A DNA stretch of 60,000 nt from contig NC_088295.1 of NCBI RefSeq assembly GCF_032854445.1, forward strand, positions 54,791,249 through 54,851,248, written 5' to 3'. Shown in pieces: positions 11,539-22,334 of this stretch (position 1 is its first letter; every line of letters begins with the position of its first letter). The notes beneath the pieces were generated by a model, which was not told the DNA's origin, did no database searches, and saw only the letters and a list, made by a program, of their open reading frames with translations. This DNA comes from Liolophura sinensis. Taxonomy: Eukaryota; Mollusca; Polyplacophora; Chitonida; Chitonidae. The position numbers and the translations under genes are program-made.

Positions 11539-11802
11539 GATGGTGGTAATGATGAAGAGATGACTTTGAGGTCACATGGTAGAAAGGTATGTCTGAGTTA
11601 TGAGACCGGGGTGAAAAGGAAGAAGTCTCCAGAAGAATCAAATTCTGCTGTAAGGTGTGGTGGAAGGGATTCCAGATCCTCCAGCATGGACCATCAGGAA
11701 TCTACAGAAGGGAGGTCAGCTGGACAGCGGAGAAAGCTCAGAATACAGGCTGCAAAGATCATTGGATCACGTGTTGTTATAGATCAACCAGGGCAGGAAG
11801 TG
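11539..11802 (+). CDS. DNMT3: DNMT3 N-terminal repeat exon a
   Basis: Acceptor TTGTTCTTTAG, donor GTG|GTGAGT; 264 bp, phase 0 in and out. The 88 residues (start DGGNDEEMTLRSHGRK) are rich in Ser, Arg, Gly and Gln, with 'SAVRCGGRDSRSSSMDHQES' and 'VVIDQPGQ'. It is the most divergent of four homologous exons (a-d). Predicted disordered, positively charged linker; such N-terminal tails in DNMT3 proteins contact DNA or nucleosomes, which is only an analogy here. Confidence 0.75.
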
Positions 11803-12388
11803 GTGAGTTGACTGGGACCTTAGTGTCAGCTTAGGGCTTTATGTTAGCCCATTTTCATGACTGCTATTCCAAGCATTCTCAAGTGTTACATATTTTGCAA
11901 CACACTGGATGGATACACAGATACTCTGATATGCTCGCCATGATTATGTGTCCGGGGACTTAGGGGAGACAGCAGATGAAGTCCATACCCATTACTTACT
12001 GTTATCAATCCAGAACATACATTTGTACCAGCTTCCACTTACACTTTTTAGGAAAGGAGTGCCTGACATCCTGTAGTATGGTCCAAAAACATGTTCTGCC
12101 ATTGTCATTCAACATGAGTAATCAAGAAATATTTTGTCATTGAGTATTAAGCCAACATTGCCTGATTCAGTCAAACAAATGCATGAATTACCTTAAGGGA
12201 ATGACCATGTACCATGTTTGGAAGCCTTCCAGTTTTTGTTGTGTGTATTTGTACATGTATGAATGGTTGAATATGGGTAAATATAGTTAGAACCTAGGAG
12301 CTACAACAGGAGAACTCGCCATTTTCTGTGAATGAGGGTCAGAGTTTCAAAGGTCCTGTTATGTGGTTGATCTGTGTTTATTTTACAG

Positions 12389-12658
12389 AGAGGACATACG
12401 ATTGGAGGAATGAGATTGAGGTCAGATCCCAAAAAGACAAATCCCTTTGACTATCAGGCTGTAACGACAAGACAGAGAGCCTCAGTATCGGAGTTAAATT
12501 CTGCTGTAAGCTGTAATGGAAGTGATTCCAGCTCCTCCAGCAAGGGACGTCAGGAATCTACACAGCGGAGATCAGCCAGACAGTCAAGAAGTTCAAGAGT
12601 ACAGGCTGCAAAGAACCCTGGATCACAGGTTATGACAAATCAACCAGGAAACGGATTG
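12389..12658 (+). CDS. DNMT3: DNMT3 N-terminal repeat exon b
   Basis: Acceptor TGTTTATTTTACAG, donor TTG|GTAAGT; 270 bp, phase 0-0. The 90 residues begin RGHTIGGMRLRSDPKKTNPF and continue with SAVSCNGSDSSSSSKG and AKNPGSQVM. Homologous to exons a, c and d in both coding and flanking intron sequence (upstream GGTTGATCTGTGTTTATTTT, downstream AAGTTGACTGAGAATGT). Exon b has lost several residues in the middle relative to c and d. Confidence 0.8.
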
Positions 12659-13890
12659 GTAAGTTGACTGAGAATGTGCTGTGGTGTAAATGTCAGTTGA
12701 TTACCCATGTAATGAATGCTACTGTTCGATTATTATATGGCCGAAACTGATAATGTGTAAAGGCGAATGTGTTCTGATGCAAACAAACTGGGGAAAAATG
12801 GATTGTCTGCTTACTCCATCAAGAACAAGCCAATAATGCTGAACATACTTTTGGTTAAACTGGACAAAAAAAAAAAAAACTTAGTAAAAACCCTCAGATT
12901 GCCTGATAAAGTTTTAAGTTAGCCCAATTTTTGTGGGTTGGTTGGTTTATCAACAAAGAAGAATTTTTTAATGAATGACTTAGCCCAATTTCATGGCTGC
13001 CATTCCAAGTTTTCACAGATAAAACAAATAGTGTGCAACACTGACTGGATAGATACACTTTACTGGATACACTCTGATGTGTTTGCCATCATTGTGTGTC
13101 CACAGGCAGACTAAGGGGAGACAACCTATCCTATAGTCATGACTTCATACTGTCCTCTAGCCATAACAGTGATTGAGAATTCTAGTTTAAACAGTAAGTC
13201 ATTGTGTAGTTCAGGAGTTCTGCAGTTCAGTACAACTGGATCAGTTTGTGTTTATAGATGATCTTGATGATGATTCCAAAGCAACCTAAACATTATACAG
13301 TCCACAAGCTTAGATAAAAAAAAAACAGTGACGTTAAATGCCTTGTTAACTGTATTAATGCATACAGCTTGAAAGTAACTGTGAAAATATGTCAAAGCCA
13401 CATCCAACATGCCAAGGCGACATGGCATGTTGAGAGTCAATGTAAAAAAACTTGGTCAGTTTCGTGAATAAATTCCAAGTGGTTAGTCCAGGACATCTAG
13501 CTGTAACATACATTTGTGCTTTCTTCTGTTTAATATATACCTTTCAATGTGGCAGTATTGTCAAAAATTTAATGTAACCATTCTGTCATTTGCCTTTTAA
13601 CGTATGTGCTAAAGACATGTTGGATGAGTAGAATTGACCAATGTTCCTTGATTCATTCAACATTTCTAGAAACCAGTTAAAAAAACTGGCCATATAAATG
13701 ATAATTTTTAGTCCAATAATATAATTTTGAATCCATCGCCACTTTGTTGTGTGTTTTTGTGCTGGTAGAGATGATTGTGTGTAGATGCAGTAGGAACTTA
13801 GAAGCCTTTTCACAACCCACCGTTTTGTTGTGAATGATGGTCAAAGTTTCAAAGGTCTTTTTATGTGGTAGATCTGTGTTTATTTGGTAG

Positions 13891-14169
13891 AGAGGACATG
13901 TGATTGGAGGAGCGAGATTGAGGTCAGATCCAAAAAAGACAAGTCACTTTGACTATCAGGCCATAGCTACATGTAAAAGACCGAGGACCTCAGAAGAAGA
14001 GTTACATTCTGCTGTAAGCTGTGGTGGAAGTCATTCCAGCTCCTCCTACATGGACCATCAGGAATCTACAGATGGGAGGTCGGCTGGACACCGGAGAAAG
14101 TTCAGAATACAGGAAACAAAGATCCCTGGATCACAGATTGTGACAGATCAGTCACCAGTGCAGGTAATG
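13891..14169 (+). CDS. DNMT3: DNMT3 N-terminal repeat exon c
   Basis: Acceptor TTTATTTGGTAG, donor ATG|GTGAGT; 279 bp, phase 0-0. Product RGHVIGGARLRSDPKKTSHF..., with SAVSCGGSHSSSSYMDHQES. An upstream GT (CAG|GTAATG, exon end 14,163) would give a six-base shorter exon, also in phase 0; this is the position that exon d must use. It is very similar to exon d, so the two arose from the most recent duplication. Confidence 0.8.
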
Positions 14170-14734
14170 GTGAGTTGACTGAGAATGTACTGTGGTATAA
14201 ATGTCAGCCATGCTCATGACCGCTATTATAAGCTCTCCCAAGTGCAACACATTTTGTGACACACAGGGTGGATACACTTTGCTGGACACACTCAGGTGTT
14301 CTTGCCATCAGCATGTGTTCACAGGCACGTGCACTGACACAGGGGAGACAACCCATCCAGCGATGTCTTGTATGTACTGTTATCTATTTGATTCCACTCA
14401 TACATTCATACGCATGGCATTTACAAACTGATATTCAGTTCGTAAAAATGAGATAGAAACTGTCTTTTTGGGTAGAAACTAAATATTGTTGTAAAAAATT
14501 CAGTTTCATCAATAGAAATATTTATACTGAACTTTTGAGTGTCTAAAACTGTATTTTGAGACTGACACACTGTTTCACTCTTCACTGTTCATGTTGTTGC
14601 TGTATTGAAAACGGGAAGTTATACATCTGCCTCATTCTGAGATTATACTAGCTCAGTTGTCTGTGAATGTTATGAAAAACATATGTAATGCTAATATTGT
14701 AATACTATTGGTAAGAAAACTTCTAATGCGATGA

Positions 14735-15037
14735 CCGGCCCGGATAGCACAGTTGGTAGAGCGTCCGCTTCAGGACCGGTAGATCCAGGATCAATCCTTG
14801 ATCGAGTCAAACCTAAGACTTTAAAAGAGGAAGTTGTAACTTCCTCGCTTGGCGTTCAGCATGAAGGGGAAGCCTTTGGTAAGTCGTCTTAGTGAAGCAG
14901 CACTAAATAAAAGAGCGGTGGAAATCCATCCTGCAACAAGGACGCACATTACACGTACATGCACCCTAAGGATTCCTTCGTCTTCATATGACTGAAATAT
15001 TGTTGAGTATGACGTTAAACCCCAAGCACTCACTCAC
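14735..15037 (+). mobile_element. SINE family B, internally shortened
   Basis: tRNA-like head CCGGATAGCACAGTTGGTAG with B-box-like GATCCAGGATCAATCC; body AGAGGAAGTTGTAACTTCCTC; GCAGCACTAAATAAAAGAGC; tail GACGTTAAACCCCAAGCACT then (CACT)n. Flanked by TCTAATGC(G/A)ATGA (14,722-14,734; 15,038-15,050), a 13-bp target-site duplication with one mismatch. It lacks the central CCCGTATCAGTATAATGG segment of the full copies. Confidence 0.85.
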
Positions 15038-15069
15038 TCTAATGCAATGAATGTTTCAGATGTACAGTC

Positions 15070-15440
15070 AAAAGTCTCATTGTTGTGTGTGTAATGCGTG
15101 CCTGTCGCCATGTTGTGTGTGTCAGGCATGCCCGTCATCACGTTGTGTGTGTCAGGCATGCCTGTCGCCGTGTTGTGTGTGTCATGTATGCCTGTCGCCA
15201 TGTTTTGTGTGTCATGCATGCCTGTCGCCTTGTTGTGTGTGTCATGTATGCCTGTTGCCGTGTTGTGTGTGTCATGTATGCCTGTCGCCGTGTTGTGTGT
15301 GTCATGCATGCCTGTTGCCGTGTTGTGTGTGTCAAGCATGCCTGTCACCATGTTGTATGTGTCATGCATGCCTGTCGCCTTGTTGTGTGTGTCATGTATG
15401 CCTGTTGCCATGTTGTGTGTCATGCATGCCTGTCGCCATT
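15070..15440. repeat. 30-bp minisatellite, about 12 copies
   Basis: Unit GCCTGTCGCC(A/G)TGTTGTGTGT then GTCATGCAT, period exactly 30 bp. Because 30 is divisible by 3, all plus-strand frames and parts of the minus strand remain open (141, 160 and 115 codons on +; 129 on -), each a 10-residue repeat, including a Cys-rich 'CCVCHACLSP' version. It begins about 35 bp after the family B SINE and lies in a DNMT3 intron, so it is judged non-coding. Confidence 0.93.
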
Positions 15441-15499
15441 TTTAGCCCGTTTGGCTCAGTTTCTGCTTCACTCTGACCAGACTGTGGACTGTCGAAGGA

Positions 15500-16470
15500 A
15501 ACACCTCACACTAAAATTGGAGATTTTATCAACCACATTGTGTCAACATTTGGAAAAATGCAGCTGACTTATGTAAGATGTATTATTTGTGGCAAGGAGT
15601 TGTACAATGTTTCTCGTGACATGATTGAAGCCGTTTTTTTACTAGACAGAATTCACATCCAAGAAGCAAATGATTATCTTTCTGCTGCTGTTATGGCCAC
15701 CCTACATGGAAGGGCAGGACTTCATGCCCGATATTCCAGAAAATGATGTTCTGCTGTGATGAGTGATAGAACAATACATCTGCACAATATTATCATTTAT
15801 TCTCAGCCACATTAGTGAAGAACTTTTCCATTATGTTGCCAGTTGGATGTGCGTGGCACTGTGGACAGCAGTTCTAAAGATTATACCCATTCTGCCATAC
15901 AGATTGAATATTGGAAACCCGGCGTATGAATTTACCTGTGCTGCCTTATGGTCACCATATGGTAGAGAACATTTCTACACGGATGATATTCAAACAGATG
16001 GCTTACTGCCTGGCAAAACTGTACCTGTCCTTAGGGCTGTAGCCCCTAGAGTAAAGGAAGATGACTGGTTACGTAAAAATAATCTCCCTCTTTGCTTTGA
16101 ACTTTGCAATCTACGTGAAATCCAGACAAAATGATGATGGAATGATGATGGAACTCAGAAGTTGTCCAATGCCAAAGCTTGTCACACCTTCGTCTTCTCC
16201 AGTAACAGCTGTAGAGCTAGTATCTGGCAAGTTACATGTGTACCCAACATATTCTGATGTCCCTGACATGAACTTAACCAAACATGACCACTCCAGTCCT
16301 TCACAGAGTTTTTGCTCAGACTAAAGTACCAGTCACAGAGGAAGAAAGTTCATGAAACACAGACCATGGTATGGAACCAAATGTTCAGTGAATATGAGAT
16401 GCTGACTGTCAATATTTTGACAGGGGACATTGATAGAAACTGTATAACTGGCTGTATCTAAATATGGCTT
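15500..16470 (+). other. intronic stretch with decayed ORFs
   Basis: Consecutive plus-strand open stretches (15,540-15,746; 15,763-16,134; 16,061-16,324) have mixed, protein-like composition. An example is 'LPGKTVPVLRAVAPRVKEDD'. They are in different frames and interrupted by stops. I do not recognise a family. It could be a relic of a gene or transposon inserted between repeat exons c and d. Confidence 0.3.
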
Positions 16471-16472
16471 CA

Positions 16473-16502
16473 GGGATGGGGGTGGGGGGGTGGGGTGGGG
16501 GG
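16473..16502 (+). other. G-rich tract, G-quadruplex candidate
   Basis: GGGATGGGGGTGGGGGGGTG followed by GGGTGGGGGG: more than four G-runs of three or more with 1-2-nt loops, on the DNMT3 coding strand in an intron. The DNA or pre-mRNA could fold as a quadruplex. Confidence 0.6.
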
Positions 16503-16756
16503 CTACCTTATATGCAAAGTGTGTGAACTACATATTTGGTACACCTGGAAAAGGGCAGCATTTTAAGTAGATCAGGCAGTCTCTCCAAAACCTTGGATGT
16601 CACGCGGGAAGGCTGCTGTCATCCCACCAAATCTCCCTGAAGCATAACATGGCACTTGTCAAAGAAGAAATGATATCCTCTTGAAAGTCTGAACATCACA
16701 GCAAGTCTAACTCAAGCAAAAGAAAAAAAAATAAGTGAACAACAGAAGCAAGTTCA

Positions 16757-17190
16757 AGACCAAGGTAGTTGTTAATCTTCTAAAGAGTGTTGAATTCATG
16801 ATAAAGGAAGAAATGGGCTTTGACCAAAAACTTCTAGGAAATGGTTCACTTTGTATCTGAAAACCCGTAAGAGAAACGTTGAGATCTCCTTGAATTTGTG
16901 AGTAAGTGTGCTGAAAATGGACATCATGACAACATCACAGGCTGCCTTAAAAGTAGGTCACTCAAACAACCTGTTTAAGACCAAGGTAGTTATTAATCTT
17001 CTAAAGATTGTTGAATTCATGATAAAGGAAGAAATAGGCTTTGACCAAAAACTTTCAGGAAATGGTTCATTTGTATGTGAAAACCTGTAAGAGAAACGTT
17101 GGGATCTCCTTGAATTTGTGACTAAGTGTGCCAAAAATGGACATCATGACGACATCACAGGTTGCCTTAAAAGTAGGTCACTTCACCGCA
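16757..17190. repeat. tandem duplication, two units of about 222 bp
   Basis: GACCAAGGTAGTT(G/A)TTAATC occurs at about 16,757 and 16,979, and the following sequence (GAATTCATGATAAAGGAAG, AGAGAAACGTTG(A/G)GATCTCC, GGACATCATGAC, CTTAAAAGTAGGTCACT) repeats in the same order with about 5-10 % divergence. No function is seen. Confidence 0.75.
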
Positions 17191-18000
17191 AGTCAACAAT
17201 CCACTTAATAACAATAATAATAATGGTCGGCATTATATAGAAACAGAGAGGAAAGTCGATTTTGCCTGACTTCAGGCATAGTTGGAAGATGGTTGGCCTG
17301 AGGACTTGAGTGGACTGAATTTGTGCCGTATACCCAGAGAATTTCTCACAACCTTCAAACAGAGTTACATGTACTTTGGCTAGCAAAACAATCAAATTCT
17401 ATGGAAACCTGCAGAGATTGGGGCAGACAGCATCTTTCCCTAAAGTAAGTTGAAGCACATGCTGAGTTTTGCTAATGTATTTAAAACAATTTCATATCAG
17501 ACAGATGAATGCCATGCGGCTGAAGAAAACGAATTCAAGAAGCTGGTTGAAACTGGCAGAAAAAATGTAAACTTGTGAATCAAGTGAAGAAAATAAATGG
17601 AAAACTACAAGAAGCTGATTGAGGCATCATAATTTGGAACTTCCGGCATTCTGCAAAAATGGGAAAAGAGTGTCCAGAAAGATGTGCTGAAGCAGTTTCC
17701 AACATTATCATGGCTGTCAGCCTTGGTGCGTGGGTCTGTGTCCGAAGGTGAAGGGAGTTGGAGTGCGTGAAACTAATCAGCACTTTTCTGTGCAATAGTC
17801 TAAGATCAGAGAATTTGGAAAAGGATAATGAAAATATGTCTTGTCCAAGTGAAATTTAGTTATGAAGAAATCCTTCAGATTTGGATGGAGTATCCAGGAC
17901 AAGTTGACCCTGATGATAAAATGACCTTGAATTGGACGGAATTCGTGGAAGTGTGGTCACTTCTGCATGTACAATTGTGAAAACCTGTTCGTATGACCCT

Positions 18001-18200
18001 GTTCATGATTATAAGCTTCTTTTCAGGTGATCACACTTACCTTGACCCTGTTCATGATTATAAGCTTCTTTTCAGGTGATCACACTTACCTTGACCCTGT
18101 TCATGATTATAAGCTTCTTTTCAGGTGATCACACTTACCTTGACCCTGTTCATGATTATAAGCTTCTTTTCAGGTGATCACACTTACCTTGACCCTGTTC
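18001..18200. repeat. 49-bp minisatellite, 4 copies plus a partial
   Basis: Units start at 18,001, 18,050, 18,099 and 18,148 (GTTCATGATTATAAGCTTCT, then TTTCAGGTGATCACACTTAC, then CTTGACCCT) and are virtually identical, so the expansion is recent. Each unit carries an acceptor-like CTTCTTTTCAG directly followed by GTGATC. Confidence 0.92.
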
Positions 18201-18469
18201 ATGTCTGAATTCAAGCCTGAAATAACAATAACTGCAATGTATGCCAATTTTCAATTCGCAGTATTCCTTAAAAGATCGTCTTTTGTCTATGTGATAGACA
18301 TAAGATGATATATTACTTCTATGGAAACGTGCAAAATCATTAAATATTAATACCTCAAATTGTCAGTCAAAAAGAAAAAAACTCAATTTCAGTAAAAAAA
18401 AAAAAAACATCAATTTCCTCCTGAGAACAGTTGTTTTTTTTATATGATTGATTTGTGTTTATTTTGTAG

Positions 18470-18739
18470 AGAGGAGATAACACTGGAGGAACAAGATTGA
18501 GGTCAGATCCAAAAAAGACAAGTCACTTTGACTATCAGGCCTTAGCTACATGTAAAAGACAGAGGACCTCAGAAGAAGAGATAAGTTCTGCTGTAAGCTG
18601 TGGTGGAAGTCATTCCAGCTCCTCCTACATGGACCTTCAGGAATCTACAGGAGGGAGGTCGGCTGGACAGTGGAGAAAGTTCAGAATACAGCCTGCAAAG
18701 AACCCTGGATCACGGGTTGTGATAGATCAACCAGGGCAG
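18470..18739 (+). CDS. DNMT3: DNMT3 N-terminal repeat exon d
   Basis: Acceptor TTTATTTTGTAG, donor CAG|GTATAG; 270 bp, phase 0-0. Product RGDNTGGTRLRSDPKKTSHF..., with SAVSCGGSHSSSSYMDLQES and 'AKNPGSRVVIDQPGQ'. The donor that exons a and c use (GTGAGT) has become CTGAGT here, so splicing has to use a weak GT six bases upstream. The next exon (PWWP, 19,990) is also phase 0, so skipping this exon would keep the frame. Confidence 0.75.
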
Positions 18740-19369
18740 GTATAGCTGAGTTGACTGAGAATGTTCCGTCATGACTGGGCTAAATGTTAATAGCTAGCTG
18801 ATCATTTTATGTCAGCCCATTTTCATGGCTGATATTCCAGGACTTATTTCTTGGACAGGAATCTGGTGATCACAATCCCAAAGTAATTTTTTTTCTTCTG
18901 AGTTTCCAGATAGACTCAACAGTAACAAAATGATTAATTAAGATGATAAGTATAATGATTAATTGCCTTCATGAAGAACTAAATCTTTATATCAGGTACA
19001 GCTTGCATTCGTCCACTTATTTGTCTTGAGAAAAGGGATTGAAGAACATTTTTAGTGTACAGGAATCTAAATTTGAATGTACAGGAATCCGAATCTAAAA
19101 ATTGGATGTTCACAGATTCCTGTAAGACAAAGCTAAGCAGGAATTCAGGTGTAACACATTGATGCGCTGAATAGATGCATCCTCTGGATATTTTGTATCT
19201 ATAGGCAGCTTTAAATGCCCATAGTGGCAAGATACAATTGGACTCTCTCTCTCTCTGGTGGCTCTTGCTGGCTCCGACAATCAAAGTGCTGCCTTGTTAT
19301 GACTGTCTTGCCCTGGACCAACAAGTCATGAATGAATCTGGCGGCTGTGTACATAATTTGGCCAGGTAA

Positions 19370-19770
19370 GAGGTTGGTGGGTTACTCCCAGCAGTCAGAT
19401 TTCCTCTCCTCAACCAACCTAACCCATGTCACATAGATGAATATTTTGGTATACGACATTAAACACCAATGAGATACATGTAAATCACCACCGTTGTTAC
19501 TGTTCTCATTGGCTTTGTCAGCAATTAGCAGCTGACAGTGGTGATCGAGCCATTCATGGAACCCATTCTGGGTGTAAAAAAATGTGCCTCTCATCTTGGA
19601 AAATTCGTTAGTTTATACTGTGTTTTTTTCCAGATCTTGGCCAGTTTCCATAAGCTATGAAACTTTGACCCGGTTTCCTCCCTATATAATTCTGGCTGCC
19701 ATTGTATAAGCGACATATTCTTTAGTACGGCATAAAACACCAATCAAATAAATAATTAAATAAATAAATG
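19370..19770 (+). mobile_element. two degenerate SINE family A fragments
   Basis: About 19,370-19,480 ends in GACATTAAACACCAATGAG. About 19,660-19,770 runs from GGTTTCCTCCCTATATAATT through TATTCTTTAGTACGGCATAA to ACACCAATCAAATAAATAA. Both are 5'-truncated and diverged. Confidence 0.6.
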
Positions 19771-19989
19771 TGAAACTTTGATCATCAGTTCATTAGTGAA
19801 ACATTCTTGTGTATGGAATGACACTCAGCAATCATTCAGTCAGCCTGTGATGACAGTGAGATGAACATCCACATGTACTGTCTGGCAAATTAAGGAACCT
19901 GGTCACACAGTATATAGATAAACAGCCTGACCTACATGTATATCCAGAGGTAGTTTTGTGTATACCTGTAATAATTATTTCCTTTGTAG

Positions 19990-20142
19990 GACGACCCATT
20001 TTTGGGTCGTGTTGTGTGGGCCAAACTGACTTCCTATCGACCATGGCCTGCCATGCTGGTGAAGGGTTCTTTGTTCAAGAAGGATCTTCCTGCCCCTGGC
20101 AATTGTTGGGTCTTCTGGTTTGGGGATCACAAAGTCTCTGAG
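19990..20142 (+). CDS. DNMT3: DNMT3 PWWP-domain exon
   Basis: Acceptor TTTCCTTTGTAG, donor GAG|GTCTGT; 153 bp, phase 0-0 (residues 390-440). It reads DDPFLGRVVWAKLTSYRPWP and on through 'CWVFWFGDHKVSE'. The family motif P-W-W-P is R-P-W-P here (Arg406-Pro409), and the aromatic cage residues Trp399 and the F-W-F-G-D strand are present. In DNMT3A/B this fold reads H3K36me2/3. The last 30 bases plus the donor are the founder of the following 53-bp repeat. Confidence 0.93.
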
Positions 20143-20430
20143 GTCTGTATTAAAGCGTCTGTGATTTCTGGTTTGGGGTTCACAAAGACTTCAAGGTCTG
20201 CATTAAAACATCTGTAATTTCTGGTTTGGGGATCACAAAGGCTCTGGGGTCTGCATTAAAGCATCTGTAATTTCTGGTTTGGGGATCATAAAGTCTCTGA
20301 GATCTGCATTAAAGCATCTGTAATTTCTGGTTTGGGGATCATAAAGTCTCTGAGATCTGCATTAAAGCATCTGTAATTTCTGGTTTGGGGATCGTAAAGT
20401 CTCTGAGGTCTGCATTAAAGTGTATGTTGT
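20113..20430. repeat. 53-bp minisatellite copying the PWWP exon end and donor, 6 units
   Basis: Units start at 20,113, 20,166, 20,219, 20,272, 20,325 and 20,378, all 53 bp: TTCTGGTTTGGGGATCACAA, AGTCTCTGAG, GTCTGCATTAAAGC, ATCTGTAAT. Unit 1 is the real exon end and 5' splice site. Units 2, 3 and 6 keep GTCTGC at the donor position; units 4 and 5 have GATCTGC. Confidence 0.95.
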
Positions 20431-20889
20431 TTGTGAAATTAGGTTTACTCAGAAAATAATCAGTATTGATAGATGCACGCATGACAAGAAATGTTCTCCA
20501 AAGTTTTGAGCTTGCTAAAAGTACACACAGTGTAGGAAGTTAGCTGTGAGAGCCATTTAACTGCTGGTGTTTTGTCCCAAAGTAACCCTTGATGCTCTTT
20601 CTGAGGTCAAGGGTTCAAATTTAGTTCAGATTATATGAGTGAAATATGTAGTTGGACAAGACTAAATGCATGAAGTATTACATGTGTGTATTAATCAAGA
20701 TATATTACTTAGAAAGCTCTTTCCAACTTCAAACACTTCTACAGTTGTAGAAGGTAGTAATTGTCTTCACGCAGTCCCAGTGCCCAAACTGATCACACCA
20801 GTCAGTTGAAAACTTCTGGTTGGAAAATCTCAGTCTCAGTCGGTAGCTATTAATTACCATGTACATTACTTAAAACTAATCCCTCCAGT

Positions 20890-21655
20890 GTCAGGGTCCC
20901 ACCAGTGTCAGTGTCAGTCTCCCATCAGTGTCAGTGTCCCACAAGTGTCAGTGTCCCAAAAGTGTCAGTGTCCTGTCAGTGTCAGTGTCTCGTCAGTGTC
21001 AGTGTCTCGTCAGTGCCAGTGTCCCACCAGTGTCTAGTGTCCCACCAGTGCCTGTGTCCCACCAGTGCCATTGTCCCGTCAGTGTCAGTGTCCTGTTAGT
21101 GTCAGTGTCCCACAAGCGTCAATGGCCTACCAGTGTCTAGTGTCCCACCAATGTCAGTGTCCCATCGGTGTCAGTGTCCTGTCAGTGTCTAGTGTCCTGT
21201 CAATGTCAGTGTCCTGTTAGTGTCAGTGTCCGTGTCCCGTCGGTGCCAGTGTCCCGTCAGTGTCCTGTTAGTGTCAGTGTCCCACCAGTGTCCGTGTCCC
21301 ATCAGTGTCAGTGTCCCATCAGTATCTAGTGTCCTGTTAGTGTCAGTGTCCCACCATTGTCTGGGTCCCATCAGTGTCTAGTGTCCCGTCAGTGCCAGTG
21401 TCCTGTCAGTGTCAGTGTCCCACCAATGTCAATGTCCTACAAGTGTCTAGTGTCCCACCAGTGTCAGTGTCCTACCAGTGTCAGTGTCCCATCATTGTGA
21501 GTGTCCCACCAGTGCCTGGGTCCCACCAGTGTCTAGTGTCCCACCAATGTCAGTGTCATTGTCGCGTCGGTGTCCCACCAGTGTCTAGTGCCCCATCATT
21601 GTGAGTGCCCCACCAGTGCCTGGGTCCCACCAGTGCCAGTGTCCCACCAGAATCA
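20890..21655. repeat. CAGTGTC-type minisatellite
   Basis: About 770 bp built of CAGTGTCAGTGTCC(C/T) with CACCAGTGTCTAGTGTCC variants; the basic period is 6-12 bp with longer variant patterns. Located in a DNMT3 intron just downstream of the PWWP exon. Partly open on both strands by chance. Confidence 0.93.
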
Positions 21656-21913
21656 GTAGGCACACCAAACACTAGATGAGCATCGATGCATGACAAATTA
21701 TCATGGTGACTACTTGCTGTCACCCAAGGTTAATTATGATCAGTGAGAGTGTGGTAAATCTATGAATTCCAATTGTAGGGATCAGTTATAAGGTGCTGTC
21801 TTAATGAAAGGTATGTGATAAGGGGACTTCATTTGTCCTGTCTCAGTGCCCTCCCTGACACTGGCCTTGCATGTTGCTGTTGTATCATATCATGACCTGA
21901 CCTTTCTCCCTAG

Positions 21914-22018
21914 ATTGCCTTGTCTCAGACTAAGACGATCACAACAGACTTTACCCAGAAATACAACAATCCTAAACCTGGCAAACTGTTAACAGCTGCT
22001 GTCTTAGAAGCACTAAAG
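21914..22018 (+). CDS. DNMT3: DNMT3 exon, end of PWWP domain
   Basis: Acceptor CTTTCTCCCTAG, donor AAG|GTATTA; 105 bp, phase 0-0. Product IALSQTKTITTDFTQKYNNP... ending in TAAVLEALK. It aligns in position with the helical C-terminal part of vertebrate DNMT3 PWWP (…YRKAIYEVLQ-like helix). Confidence 0.85.
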
Positions 22019-22334
22019 GTATTAAAATGTGTTCACAATATGTGATTAAATAACTTAAAAGTGAAAGAAAAAGATGTGTAAGTGAATATGTGAGCTTCAC
22101 TGGAAAAGATCAATGAAATCTTCATTGGTTACTAAAAGCATTTATCTACTGAATTAATTTTTTTTAAATATTGTTGTACTATGAAGTCCTGAGTAATTAA
22201 TCTCTGATTATAATCTGTTGTCTTAATTTTTTGCACTGCATCTTTAAGCTCTTCTAGTTTTTATGATCCTAGTATCAAAGCAGCATTGTACCATATGACA
22301 TCAACATGCTTTTGAATATATTCATGTATTCTCA

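Noticed and set aside
15051-15567. Cys-rich repeat ORFs (up to 160 codons) in three plus-strand frames and one minus-strand frame
   Set aside because: Side effect of a 30-bp minisatellite in a DNMT3 intron; all frames are open at once.
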